Assembly: GCA_964643295.1 (NCBI GenBank)
Contig: CAZXSN010000079.1
Span: 1-12,554, forward strand
Reading direction: 5' to 3'
DNA length: 12,554 nucleotides
From: Merdiplasma sp964643295
GTDB taxonomy: Bacteria > Bacillota > Clostridia > Lachnospirales > Lachnospiraceae
Shown here: positions 6,833 to 12,554 of the stretch, piece after piece
Layout of the letters: each line of letters opens with the position of its first letter
Position numbering within the stretch: the stretch's first letter is position 1
Program-made: the position numbers and the translations under genes
The notes under the pieces: generated by a model
Seen by the model: the letters and a program-made list of their open reading frames with translations, nothing else
Database searches by the model: none
Told to the model about the DNA's origin: nothing

Positions 6833-6962
6833 TTCTTCGGGGCGAGGTGCAATTCCTCACTGGCGGTAGAGTCCGCGACCCGCGAAAGCGGTTGATCCGG
6901 TGAATCCTTCTGTGTGGCAGAAGGCCATTCCGGAACCAACAGTGACAGTCTGGATGGAAGAA
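6833..6962 (+). ncRNA. FMN riboswitch (RFN element)
   Basis: The closing helix is TTCTTC (6833-6838) with GAAGAA (6957-6962). The conserved RFN blocks are present in order: GGGGCGAGGTGCAATTCCTC, CACTGGCGGTAGAGTCCGCG, GGTTGATCCGGTGAAT, then CCGGAACCAACAGTGACAGT and CTGGATGGAAGAAGAA. The variable arm is a 7-bp hairpin, CCTTCTG/CAGAAGG. The element binds flavin mononucleotide and in Firmicutes usually stops transcription of riboflavin synthesis or transport genes when FMN is abundant. The downstream terminator and the ribU gene fit this exactly. Confidence 0.97.
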
Positions 6963-6990
6963 GAATGACGTACGTTTTGCGAGCGTCCTT

Positions 6991-7021
6991 AGGCCCTGGA
7001 AGTGATTCCGGGGCTTTCTTT
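6991..7021 (+). terminator. riboswitch-controlled intrinsic terminator
   Basis: AGGCCCTGGAA (6991-7001) pairs with TTCCGGGGCTT (7006-7016) around a GUGA tetraloop, 11 bp including two G-U wobbles, followed by TCTTTGTGTGTTTTT. It is 28 bases after the riboswitch closing helix, as expected of the expression platform. A second 7-bp hairpin, CTTTGTG (7018-7024) with CACAAAG (7032-7038), occupies the U-rich tail itself. Confidence 0.88.
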
Positions 7022-7144
7022 GTGTGTTTTTCACAAAGAGATCCCGCCTTGCAGCCTGGCGCAGGATGCGGCGTTTCAAAACAGGAGCCATTCCGCAGAT
7101 GGACAGAAGGCTTTTCTTAAGAAAAAAGAAAAGAGGAAAGCAAA

Positions 7145-7906
7145 ATGAACATTGGGAAACTCATGCAGGATGTGGGAGAGAATCTCCAGTTTTTGCTCGT
7201 CTGCGCACTGGTCGTTGTGGTGCTGATCGTGGTGGCGAAGGGGGCGGAAAAGACCATCTTAAAAAAGTCTGTGATTCACGTGGGGACCACAAGGTACGTG
7301 GCTATCTGCGGGATGCTGGGAGCATTGGCGGCTATTCTGCACCTCTTCGATTTTCCGCTGATTTTTCTGGCACCGGAGTTCTACAAGCTGGATTTCAGTG
7401 AGCTGCCGGTGATGATCGGCGGTCTGTTTCTAGGACCTGTGGGTGCAGTGGTCATTGAGGCCGTGAAGATCCTGCTGAAACTGGTCATCAAGGGAACGAG
7501 CACGGCGTTCGTCGGAGACTTTGCCAACTTTGTTATCGGCTGTTCTCTGGTTATTCCGGCCTCGATCATCTATCATTTAAGAAAGACAAAGAAGATGGCC
7601 ATAGTTGCCCTCGCGGCGGGAACGCTGATCATGGCAGTGTTTGGCAGCCTTTTTAATGCCTTCTATCTGCTCCCGGCATTTTCGGACCTTTACGGACTGC
7701 CGCTGGATACGATTGTCGGCATGGGAACCGCGATCAACTCCCATATCAACAGTGTGACGACACTGGTGCTGTTTTCCGTGTTCCCGCTCAACCTGATCAA
7801 AGGTGTTCTGGTTTCTGTTCTGACCATGCTGGTGTACAAATATATCAGCAAGTTTTTGCACAACCTGATCAATAATGCCGCCCAATCCAGGCAGACCGCG
7901 CGTTAG
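7145..7906 (+). CDS. ribU: ECF transporter S component, riboflavin-specific RibU
   Basis: A 253-residue membrane protein that provides substrate specificity for riboflavin uptake together with the shared EcfA/A'/T energising module, which is not encoded here. The core from about residue 50 has the RibU pattern RYVAICGMLGALAAIL, then YKLDFSELPVMIGGLFLGP (80-98), VKILLKLVIKGTST and GDFANFVIG, and about six membrane helices. The FMN riboswitch upstream independently supports riboflavin. An additional hydrophobic segment near residues 15-33 precedes the core, so this copy has a longer N-terminus than the minimal S component. The start at 7145 has GAGGAAAG about 6 bases upstream. It is a single-gene unit. 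Confidence 0.95.
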   Translation: MNIGKLMQDVGENLQFLLVCALVVVVLIVVAKGAEKTILKKSVIHVGTTRYVAICGMLGALAAILHLFDFPLIFLAPEFYKLDFSELPVMIGGLFLGPVGAVVIEAVKILLKLVIKGTSTAFVGDFANFVIGCSLVIPASIIYHLRKTKKMAIVALAAGTLIMAVFGSLFNAFYLLPAFSDLYGLPLDTIVGMGTAINSHINSVTTLVLFSVFPLNLIKGVLVSVLTMLVYKYISKFLHNLINNAAQSRQTAR

Positions 7907-8073
7907 GACACGGTCAGACAAAACCGCGGAGAAATAAGAACATTCGGGAAAATCCCTGGCAGTGAGAACGGATGTTAGGCAGCATTCGCTGTTCTCTGAT
8001 CAGACAGTGCGTCGATGTAAGAGAAAGGGCTGTTTGGGAAGAATATGATGCGTAAATCCAGCGGAAAAAATGG

Positions 8074-8103
8074 TTGCGCAGAAGAATGCAGGTAGTATAT
8101 AAT
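8074..8103 (+). promoter_or_regulatory. promoter for the tsaE-tsaB-rimI operon
   Basis: A perfect TATAAT (8098-8103) is preceded after an 18-base spacer by TTGCGC (8074-8079), which matches the -35 consensus only in TTG. Transcription would start near 8110, giving a leader of about 225 bases before tsaE. Confidence 0.6.
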
Positions 8104-8156
8104 ACAGGGGTTGCGAAAAATGCGGGAAGTTTCCATGCGTTTGCGGCAGCCCCTGT
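8104..8156 (+). promoter_or_regulatory. long inverted repeat at the tsaE transcription start
   Basis: ACAGGGGTTGC (8104-8114) and GCAGCCCCTGT (8146-8156) form an 11-bp stem with one G-U pair, followed by CTGTTTTG. It begins immediately after the -10 element, so it straddles the predicted start site. It may act as a terminator for transcripts reading in from ribU, or as an operator. The U-run is weak. Confidence 0.45.
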
Positions 8157-8336
8157 CTGTTTTGGGAAAGATATGGGAAAGGATCTGCCCTGGTAAGGGA
8201 AGCTATAGGAAAGGAATGTATCTGACTGCAGACACTTTTTATGCAGGGTTTTCCTGTGCGCTTTAAAACGGGCAGTTTCTTTTGGCTTCCTTTGGATTCC
8301 CGGCAGCGCTGCGGTGCGTCTTTGAGGAGTGTGGGT

Positions 8337-8768
8337 ATGGAAATGGTAATCGAGAGCGGATCCGAGCAGGAAACTTTTGAACTGGGGCGTACGCTGGGAA
8401 GCAGGGCTGTAAGCGGACAGATGGTGACTCTGGTGGGAGATCTTGGCACCGGCAAGACCGTGTTTACCAAAGGTTTCGCGGCGGGGCTGGGGATTTTTGA
8501 ACCGGTGAACAGTCCGACCTTTACCATCCTGCAGGTATATGAGGAGGGAAGACTGCCGCTGTACCATTTCGACGTTTACCGCATCGGGGATGTGGAAGAA
8601 CTGGAAGAGATCGGCGCCTGGGAGTATTTTTACGGGGACGGCGTGTGTCTGGTGGAGTGGGCTGATCTGATTGAGGAGATTTTGCCGAAGCATCGTATTC
8701 AGGTGGAGATAGAGAAGGATGTAAGCCGTGGGTTTGATTACCGCCGGATTTCGGTGAAGGAACTGTGA
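8337..8768 (+). CDS. tsaE: tRNA t6A37 biosynthesis ATPase TsaE
   Basis: 143 residues, close to the family norm of about 150. It is the small P-loop ATPase that works with TsaB and TsaD to install N6-threonylcarbamoyladenosine at position 37 of ANN-decoding tRNAs. Walker A is GDLGTGKT (residues 34-41), followed by the family signatures SPTFTI (59-64), HFDVYR (77-82) and VEWAD (106-110). I chose the ATG at 8337 rather than the in-frame ATG at 8241, because GAGGAG (8324-8329) sits 7 bases upstream and the family normally begins just before the IESGSEQET segment. It is the first gene of tsaE-tsaB-rimI. A gap of 83 bases separates it from tsaB. Confidence 0.96.
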   Translation: MEMVIESGSEQETFELGRTLGSRAVSGQMVTLVGDLGTGKTVFTKGFAAGLGIFEPVNSPTFTILQVYEEGRLPLYHFDVYRIGDVEELEEIGAWEYFYGDGVCLVEWADLIEEILPKHRIQVEIEKDVSRGFDYRRISVKEL

Positions 8769-8851
8769 ACGATTTCCCCTTTTCGGATGAGTGGCAGGGA
8801 TAAGGCAGATTCTTGGCAGCATGTATCTGCCGGGAAATGGAGAGAACAGGA

Positions 8852-9694
8852 ATGAAAATACTGGCGATGGATACTTCGGGGATGCCAGCCTCGGTGGCAG
8901 TTGTGCAGGACGGTTATCTGCTGGCGGAATACACGGTCAATTATAAGAAAACGCATTCGCAGACACTTTTGCCCATGCTGGATGAGATTGCGCGGATGAC
9001 CGAGCTCGATCTGTCCAGTCTGGACGCGATTGCGGTCGCGGGCGGTCCCGGATCATTTACCGGTCTGCGCATTGGATCCGCGACGGCAAAAGGGCTGGGC
9101 CTGGCTCTTGACAAACCGCTGGTCAGCATTCCCACTCTGGAGGGCCTCGCTTACAACCTGTTTGGCACCAACCGGCTGATCTGCCCGATGATGGACGCCA
9201 GAAGGGAACAGGTGTTTACCGGCATCTATGAATTTGCAGGCAGTCAGCTGCAAACCCTTCTCGGACAGACAGCGGTGCCTGTGGAGGAGATTGCGGAGCG
9301 GTTAAATATGCTGAGGCGAGAGGTGATTCTGCTGGGGGATGGAGCACAGGTTTACCGGGAACGGCTTGCCGGACTGCTTACTGTCTCCTATCTGGAGGCC
9401 CCGCCGCATGTAAACCGCCAGAGAGCTTCTTCTCTGGCCGCACTGGCCATAGAATATATCAGACAGGGACGTACGCAGAGTGCCGCGGAACATCATCCGG
9501 ATTATCTGAGGGTATCCCAGGCGGAGCGGGAACGTGCCAAACGCCTGGCTCTCGGACAGAGGGAATCAGGAGCTTTTTCTTCCGGGACTGAGGAAAAGAA
9601 GCAGGCGGAAGTCATGATCGAAGAAAATAGGGGTACCGCATCCGGACAGGGCGTTTGGAATGAATCAGAAAAGGACAAAGGGGACTTGCCGTGA
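8852..9694 (+). CDS. tsaB: tRNA t6A37 biosynthesis protein TsaB (with C-terminal extension)
   Basis: An ASKHA-fold partner and scaffold of TsaD in t6A synthesis. Conserved segments are MDTSG (residues 6-10), THSQTLLPM (34-42), GGPGSFTGLRIG (64-75) and MDARREQVF (114-122), with the usual C-terminal PDYLR at 216-220. The protein has 280 residues against about 230-240 in the family. The excess is a charged, Glu/Lys/Gly/Ser-rich tail of about 50 residues after ERAKR, probably disordered. I chose the ATG at 8852, which gives the family MKILAMDTS start; an in-frame TTG at 8815 is less likely. The stop overlaps the rimI start by 4 bases (GTGA), indicating coupling. Confidence 0.95.
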   Translation: MKILAMDTSGMPASVAVVQDGYLLAEYTVNYKKTHSQTLLPMLDEIARMTELDLSSLDAIAVAGGPGSFTGLRIGSATAKGLGLALDKPLVSIPTLEGLAYNLFGTNRLICPMMDARREQVFTGIYEFAGSQLQTLLGQTAVPVEEIAERLNMLRREVILLGDGAQVYRERLAGLLTVSYLEAPPHVNRQRASSLAALAIEYIRQGRTQSAAEHHPDYLRVSQAERERAKRLALGQRESGAFSSGTEEKKQAEVMIEENRGTASGQGVWNESEKDKGDLP

Positions 9695-10143
9695 TTACCA
9701 TTCGAGAGATGCGCATAGAGGATCTTCCGGAAGTGGCGGAGATCGAAAAGGCGACTTTCAGTGAGCCCTGGAGTTGCGAATCGTTTGCATCTTCTCTTGC
9801 CCTGCCGGATTCGCTTTATCTGACAGCGCAGGAGGACGGCACAGTGGTGGGCTACTGCGGCTTAATCTGTTTTCTGCCCGAAGCAGAGATCGTCAACATG
9901 GCGGTGAAAGAAAGCGAACGCGGCCGCGGAATTGGATTCAGTCTGATGGATGAACTGATGGACCGCGGTCATGCAAAAGGGATTGAGCACTTTACGCTGG
10001 AGGTTCGCGTAAGCAACAGGGCGGCTATTCATTTATATAAAAGGTTTGATTTTTATCCTGTGGGAATACGCCCGGGTTTTTATGCAAAGCCGAGGGAGGA
10101 TGCCCTGATCATGTGGTCAGACGGCCCGCTTTCGTTTACGTGA
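9691..10143 (+). CDS. rimI: ribosomal protein S18 alanine N-acetyltransferase RimI
   Basis: A 150-residue GNAT acetyltransferase that transfers acetyl from acetyl-CoA to a protein N-terminus, in E. coli that of ribosomal protein S18. The acetyl-CoA loop RGRGIG is at 77-82. LEVRVSNRAAIHLYKRFDF (103-121) contains the catalytic-region Glu and Tyr, and EDALIMW (136-142) is near the end. It starts with GTG at 9691, overlapping the tsaB stop, with AAGGGGA about 6 bases upstream. rimI beside tsaB is a common bacterial arrangement. The real substrate in this organism is inferred from family and neighbours. Confidence 0.93.
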   Translation: MITIREMRIEDLPEVAEIEKATFSEPWSCESFASSLALPDSLYLTAQEDGTVVGYCGLICFLPEAEIVNMAVKESERGRGIGFSLMDELMDRGHAKGIEHFTLEVRVSNRAAIHLYKRFDFYPVGIRPGFYAKPREDALIMWSDGPLSFT

Positions 10144-10386
10144 AAGGCGTCTCTTGAACCGGAGAGGGAAACTTTCCATATGGCAAGGAATGGAAAAGAA
10201 GTTTCACCTTTCGGGGAAAGGGAAAAGTCTTTTTAGATACGGGCAGCCAACCCGTTCCTAGGGAGAGCTTTTGTGGGCGGGACTTATGAGGCAGTTCGCT
10301 TAGGGATGAAATAGTTTTACTCAGCAGAGAAGAAAACAGATTTGTCCGATGTTTGCAGGTGAATTCGCAGTACTGGAGATTTTTCA
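10144..10386 (+). other. intergenic leader between rimI and rnz with several hairpins
   Basis: No gene seen. GAAACTT (10169-10175) pairs with AAGTTTC (10199-10205), with UCCAU/AUGGA inside. CCTTTC/GAAAGG (10207-10212/10216-10221) is a compact hairpin. ACGGG (10239-10243) pairs with CCCGT (10251-10255), but those same CCCG bases could instead pair with CGGG at 10278-10281. GTTTTACTC (10314-10322) pairs imperfectly with GAGAAGAAAAC (10327-10337). I find no convincing promoter and no hairpin followed by a clean U-run, so rnz may be transcribed from upstream. The rnz ribosome binding site GGAG is about 8 bases before its ATG. Confidence 0.35.
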
Positions 10387-11298
10387 ATGTTGGATGTATG
10401 TTTGCTGGGATGCGGAGGAATGATGCCGCTTCCCTACCGCTGGCTTACGGCCCTGATGATGCGGTATAATGGAAGCAGTCTGCTGATTGACTGCGGGGAG
10501 GGAACCCAGATCGCACTCAAGGAGAAAGGCTGGAGCTTCAAACCCATCGATGTGATCTGTTTTACCCACTTTCACGGGGATCATATCAGCGGACTGCCGG
10601 GGCTGCTTCTTACCATGGGCAATGCCGAGCGCACAGAACCGCTTACCTTAATCGGTCCGAAAGGGCTGGAACGTGTGGTGGGTGCTCTGCGGGTGATTGC
10701 GCCGGAGCTGCCGTTCGAGCTTAAGTTTCTGGAAATTCAGGGAGCCGAGCAGAAATTTGATCTGAACGGGTACCACCTGACGGCTTTCCGTGTCAACCAC
10801 AATGTCCCCTGCTATGGATATACGCTGGAACTTGACCGGGCCGGTCGCTTTGACGTGGAACGGGCGAAGGAGCAGGGAATTCCGCTTCAGTTTTGGAGCC
10901 GTCTGCAGAAAGGCGAAATTCTGGAGGAAGAGGGCCGCGTTTTTACCCCGCAGATGGTGCTGGGGGCTCCCCGGAAAGGACTGAAGGTGACCTATACGAC
11001 CGACACGAGGCCGACGGAGTCCATCGTCAGCCACGCGAAGGAGGCCGACCTTTTCATCTGTGAGGGCATGTACGGGGAACCGGACAAGCAGGCGAAAGCG
11101 GTGGAATATAAGCACATGACTTTTCTGGAGGCGGCACAGCTGGCCAAAAAGGCGCAGGTGAAGGAACTGTGGCTTACGCATTTCAGTCCGTCCCTGGTGC
11201 GTCCTGAGGAGTATATGAAACCGGTAACGGAGATCTTCCCCAACGCGAAGCCCGGACGGGACGGAAAAACCGTGGAGCTGGACTTTACGGAGGAATGA
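10387..11298 (+). CDS. rnz: ribonuclease Z (tRNA 3' processing endonuclease), clostridial variant
   Basis: A 303-residue metallo-beta-lactamase-fold nuclease that cleaves tRNA precursors at the 3' side to allow CCA addition. All metal ligands are visible: HFHGDH (His61, His63, Asp65, His66), His138 in NHNVPCYGY, Asp206 in TTDTRPT and His265 in THFSPSL, together with the RNase Z signature YKHMTFLEAA (241-250). The N-terminal strand GGMMPLPYRWLTALMMRYNG differs from the textbook RNase Z opening but is a form I associate with Clostridia. The ATG at 10387 is supported by GGAGA just upstream. It lies 39 bases before tsaD and is probably co-transcribed with it. Confidence 0.92.
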   Translation: MLDVCLLGCGGMMPLPYRWLTALMMRYNGSSLLIDCGEGTQIALKEKGWSFKPIDVICFTHFHGDHISGLPGLLLTMGNAERTEPLTLIGPKGLERVVGALRVIAPELPFELKFLEIQGAEQKFDLNGYHLTAFRVNHNVPCYGYTLELDRAGRFDVERAKEQGIPLQFWSRLQKGEILEEEGRVFTPQMVLGAPRKGLKVTYTTDTRPTESIVSHAKEADLFICEGMYGEPDKQAKAVEYKHMTFLEAAQLAKKAQVKELWLTHFSPSLVRPEEYMKPVTEIFPNAKPGRDGKTVELDFTEE

Positions 11299-11337
11299 TG
11301 AGGCCAGGGAAACAGATGGAAGATGGAGGAAGAGGTC

Positions 11338-12363
11338 ATGGAGCAGAAGAAAACAGTGACCATACTGGCGATTGAGAGTTCCTGTGATGAAACTGCGGCG
11401 GCCGTTGTGCGAAACGGACGGGAGGTTCTTTCCAACATCATCTCCTCACAGATTGACCTGCATGCTTTGTACGGGGGAGTCGTGCCGGAACTGGCCTCCC
11501 GCAAGCACATCGAAAGGATCAATCAGGTTATCCTGGAAGCGCTGCGGGCGGCGGATGTGACGCTGGATGAGATTGACGCGATCGGGGTTACCTACGGACC
11601 CGGACTGGTAGGAGCACTGCTGGTTGGAGTGGCGGAAGCCAAGGCAATCGCCTATGCGAAAGGCCTTCCGTTGATTGGAGTGCATCATATCGAGGGGCAT
11701 ATCTGTGCCAACTATATAGAAAATAAGGAGCTTGAGCCCCCGTTTGCCTGCCTGGTGGTTTCCGGCGGCCACACCCATCTGGTTCTCGTGCAGGACTATG
11801 GAGAGTACGAGGTGCTTGGGCGAACCAGGGATGATGCCGCCGGGGAGGCTTTTGATAAGGTGGCAAGAGCGATCGGTCTCGGTTATCCGGGCGGACCGAA
11901 GATCGAGCAGGAGGCGAAAAAGGGAAATCCTGAGGCGATCAAATTTCCGCGTCCGAAACTTCCTGATGCACAGTATGATTTCAGTTTCAGCGGCTTAAAG
12001 TCCGCTGTTTTAAACTATCTGAACGGCTGCAGGATGAAAGGGGAGGAGATTGTGACGGCGGATGTGGCGGCTTCCTTTCAGAAAGCAGTCACGGATGTAC
12101 TGGTGGAACATGCGATGCAGGCCGTAAAGGAATACCGCTTCGACAAGCTGGCGATTGCCGGGGGAGTGGCCTCCAACTCAGCGCTTCGGGAAGCGATGAA
12201 AAAAGCCTGCGCTGCTTGCGGGACAGCTTTTTATTCTCCCTCGCCCATCCTCTGTACGGACAACGCGGCGATGATCGGGACAGCCGCCTACTATGAATAC
12301 CGGAAAGGAGTGCGCTCCGGGCTGGATCTGAATGCGGTGCCGAACCTGAAGCTGGGAGAATGA
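11338..12363 (+). CDS. tsaD: tRNA N6-adenosine threonylcarbamoyltransferase TsaD
   Basis: A 341-residue ASKHA-fold enzyme that transfers the threonylcarbamoyl group from threonylcarbamoyl-AMP to A37 of tRNA, working with TsaB and TsaE encoded upstream. Visible motifs are AIESSCDETAAAVV (11-24), GGVVPELASRKH (46-57), TYGPGLVGALLVG (85-97), the metal-binding HxxxH (His117, His121), VVSGGHTHLVL, and GGVASNSALR near the C-terminus. I chose the ATG at 11338 because GGAGGA (11325-11330) is 7 bases upstream; an in-frame ATG at 11323 would put that site inside the gene. Length is typical. The partner TsaC/Sua5, which makes the intermediate, is not in the window. Confidence 0.97.
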   Translation: MEQKKTVTILAIESSCDETAAAVVRNGREVLSNIISSQIDLHALYGGVVPELASRKHIERINQVILEALRAADVTLDEIDAIGVTYGPGLVGALLVGVAEAKAIAYAKGLPLIGVHHIEGHICANYIENKELEPPFACLVVSGGHTHLVLVQDYGEYEVLGRTRDDAAGEAFDKVARAIGLGYPGGPKIEQEAKKGNPEAIKFPRPKLPDAQYDFSFSGLKSAVLNYLNGCRMKGEEIVTADVAASFQKAVTDVLVEHAMQAVKEYRFDKLAIAGGVASNSALREAMKKACAACGTAFYSPSPILCTDNAAMIGTAAYYEYRKGVRSGLDLNAVPNLKLGE

Positions 12364-12382
12364 ACATTTTCCTGTTCTTTTT
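12362..12382 (+). terminator. weak putative terminator after tsaD
   Basis: GAAC (12362-12365) pairs with GTTC (12374-12377) and is followed by TTTTT (12378-12382). The stem is only 4 bp and overlaps the stop codon, so the call is tentative. Confidence 0.3.
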
Positions 12383-12464
12383 GCGTTTCAGTCTGCCAGT
12401 TCAGCGTGGGATTTACTTTGGAAATTTACTGCTCTGTTTTCTGAAAAATTAGTCAAATCAGGTG

Positions 12465-12493
12465 TTGACAGAAATAAGTTTGGATGATAAGAT
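12465..12493 (+). promoter_or_regulatory. strong sigma-A promoter upstream of a tRNA gene
   Basis: A perfect TTGACA (12465-12470), a 17-base spacer and TAAGAT (12488-12493). The expected start near 12500 leaves a leader of about 35 bases before the tRNA 5' end. Confidence 0.85.
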
Positions 12494-12534
12494 AATTGGT
12501 GCGCTGATCGGGGAGATATCTTGAGAGGCAAGCT

Positions 12535-12554
12535 GGAGAGGTATCGAAGTGGTC
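12535..12554 (+). tRNA. 5' end of a probable tRNA-Ser (cut by window end)
   Basis: The last 20 bases read GGAGAGG as the acceptor strand, then TA, then TCGAAGTGGTC as D-arm sequence. This is the usual opening of bacterial serine tRNAs. The anticodon and long variable arm lie outside the window, so the isoacceptor cannot be told. The strong promoter just upstream supports a stable RNA gene. Confidence 0.65.

Larger units (their letters stand above)
7907..8336 (+). other. intergenic region between ribU and tsaE
   Basis: About 430 bases without a supported gene. It contains an inverted repeat GAGAAC (7964-7969)/GTTCTC (7991-7996) without a U-run, the tsaE promoter and an 11-bp hairpin, both listed separately. 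An open frame runs from 8241 into tsaE but is unlikely to be translated. No clear terminator directly follows ribU. Confidence 0.5.

Noticed and set aside
6617..6895. 92-residue open frame between the small RNA and ribU
   Set aside because: It runs through the promoter and into the FMN riboswitch aptamer, which explains those bases better; there is no start signal or family resemblance.
8241..8336. Longer N-terminus for tsaE from an upstream ATG
   Set aside because: No ribosome binding site precedes it, the extra 32 residues do not resemble TsaE, and a good GAGGAG lies 7 bases before the ATG at 8337.
7914..8822. 302-residue open frame on the minus strand
   Set aside because: It lies antisense to the tsaE leader and all of tsaE, shows no recognisable domain or ribosome binding site, and its composition looks like reversed coding sequence.
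10648..11181. 177-residue minus-strand open frame within rnz
   Set aside because: It is fully antisense to a well-supported rnz with all catalytic motifs, and no domain is recognisable in it.

Overview
The window looks like a chromosomal segment from a Gram-positive Clostridia bacterium, most likely Lachnospiraceae. The clues are the protein families (a PheB-type ACT protein, an archaeal-type phosphoglycerate mutase homologue, a DUF975 membrane protein, an ECF-type RibU and a clostridial RNase Z variant), strong AGGAGG-type ribosome binding sites, and FMN riboswitch control of RibU. Base composition is moderately GC-rich. No species call is possible from the sequence alone. I see no mobile element, prophage, CRISPR array or defence module.

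Layout. (1) 1-1746, + strand: the 3' part of an ACT-domain regulator, then a 398-aa alkaline-phosphatase-fold enzyme of the family annotated as cofactor-independent phosphoglycerate mutase or proposed homoserine kinase. (2) A convergent terminator near 1807-1849. (3) 1853-3963, - strand: a two-gene operon with its own promoter. It encodes a repeat-rich Ser/Gly/Asn/Tyr low-complexity membrane protein and, overlapping by 4 bases (ATGA), a DUF975 membrane protein. A 100-N assembly gap lies inside the 36-bp coding repeats. (4) 4244-6394, +: tex, an RNA-binding transcription accessory protein. (5) 6395-7144: a 750-base stretch without a protein gene that carries a well-delimited structured small RNA (own promoter, closing helix, U-run), a second folded segment, and then a promoter, FMN riboswitch and intrinsic terminator. 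(6) 7145-7906: ribU, the riboflavin transporter S component. (7) 8337-10143: tsaE, tsaB and rimI. (8) 10387-12363: rnz and tsaD. (9) 12465-12554: a strong promoter and the first 20 bases of what looks like a tRNA-Ser gene, cut by the window end.

How it fits together. TsaE, TsaB and TsaD are three components of the machinery that makes t6A37 on ANN-decoding tRNAs. RimI is the customary passenger acetyltransferase of this locus. RNase Z, which matures tRNA 3' ends, sits between rimI and tsaD, so the right half of the window is largely a tRNA-maturation neighbourhood ending at a tRNA gene. RibU is separately controlled by FMN.

Most of the window is recognisable housekeeping sequence. The parts least explained by known families are the structured RNA at about 6450-6618, the folded region after it, and the 12-residue-periodic low-complexity membrane protein.
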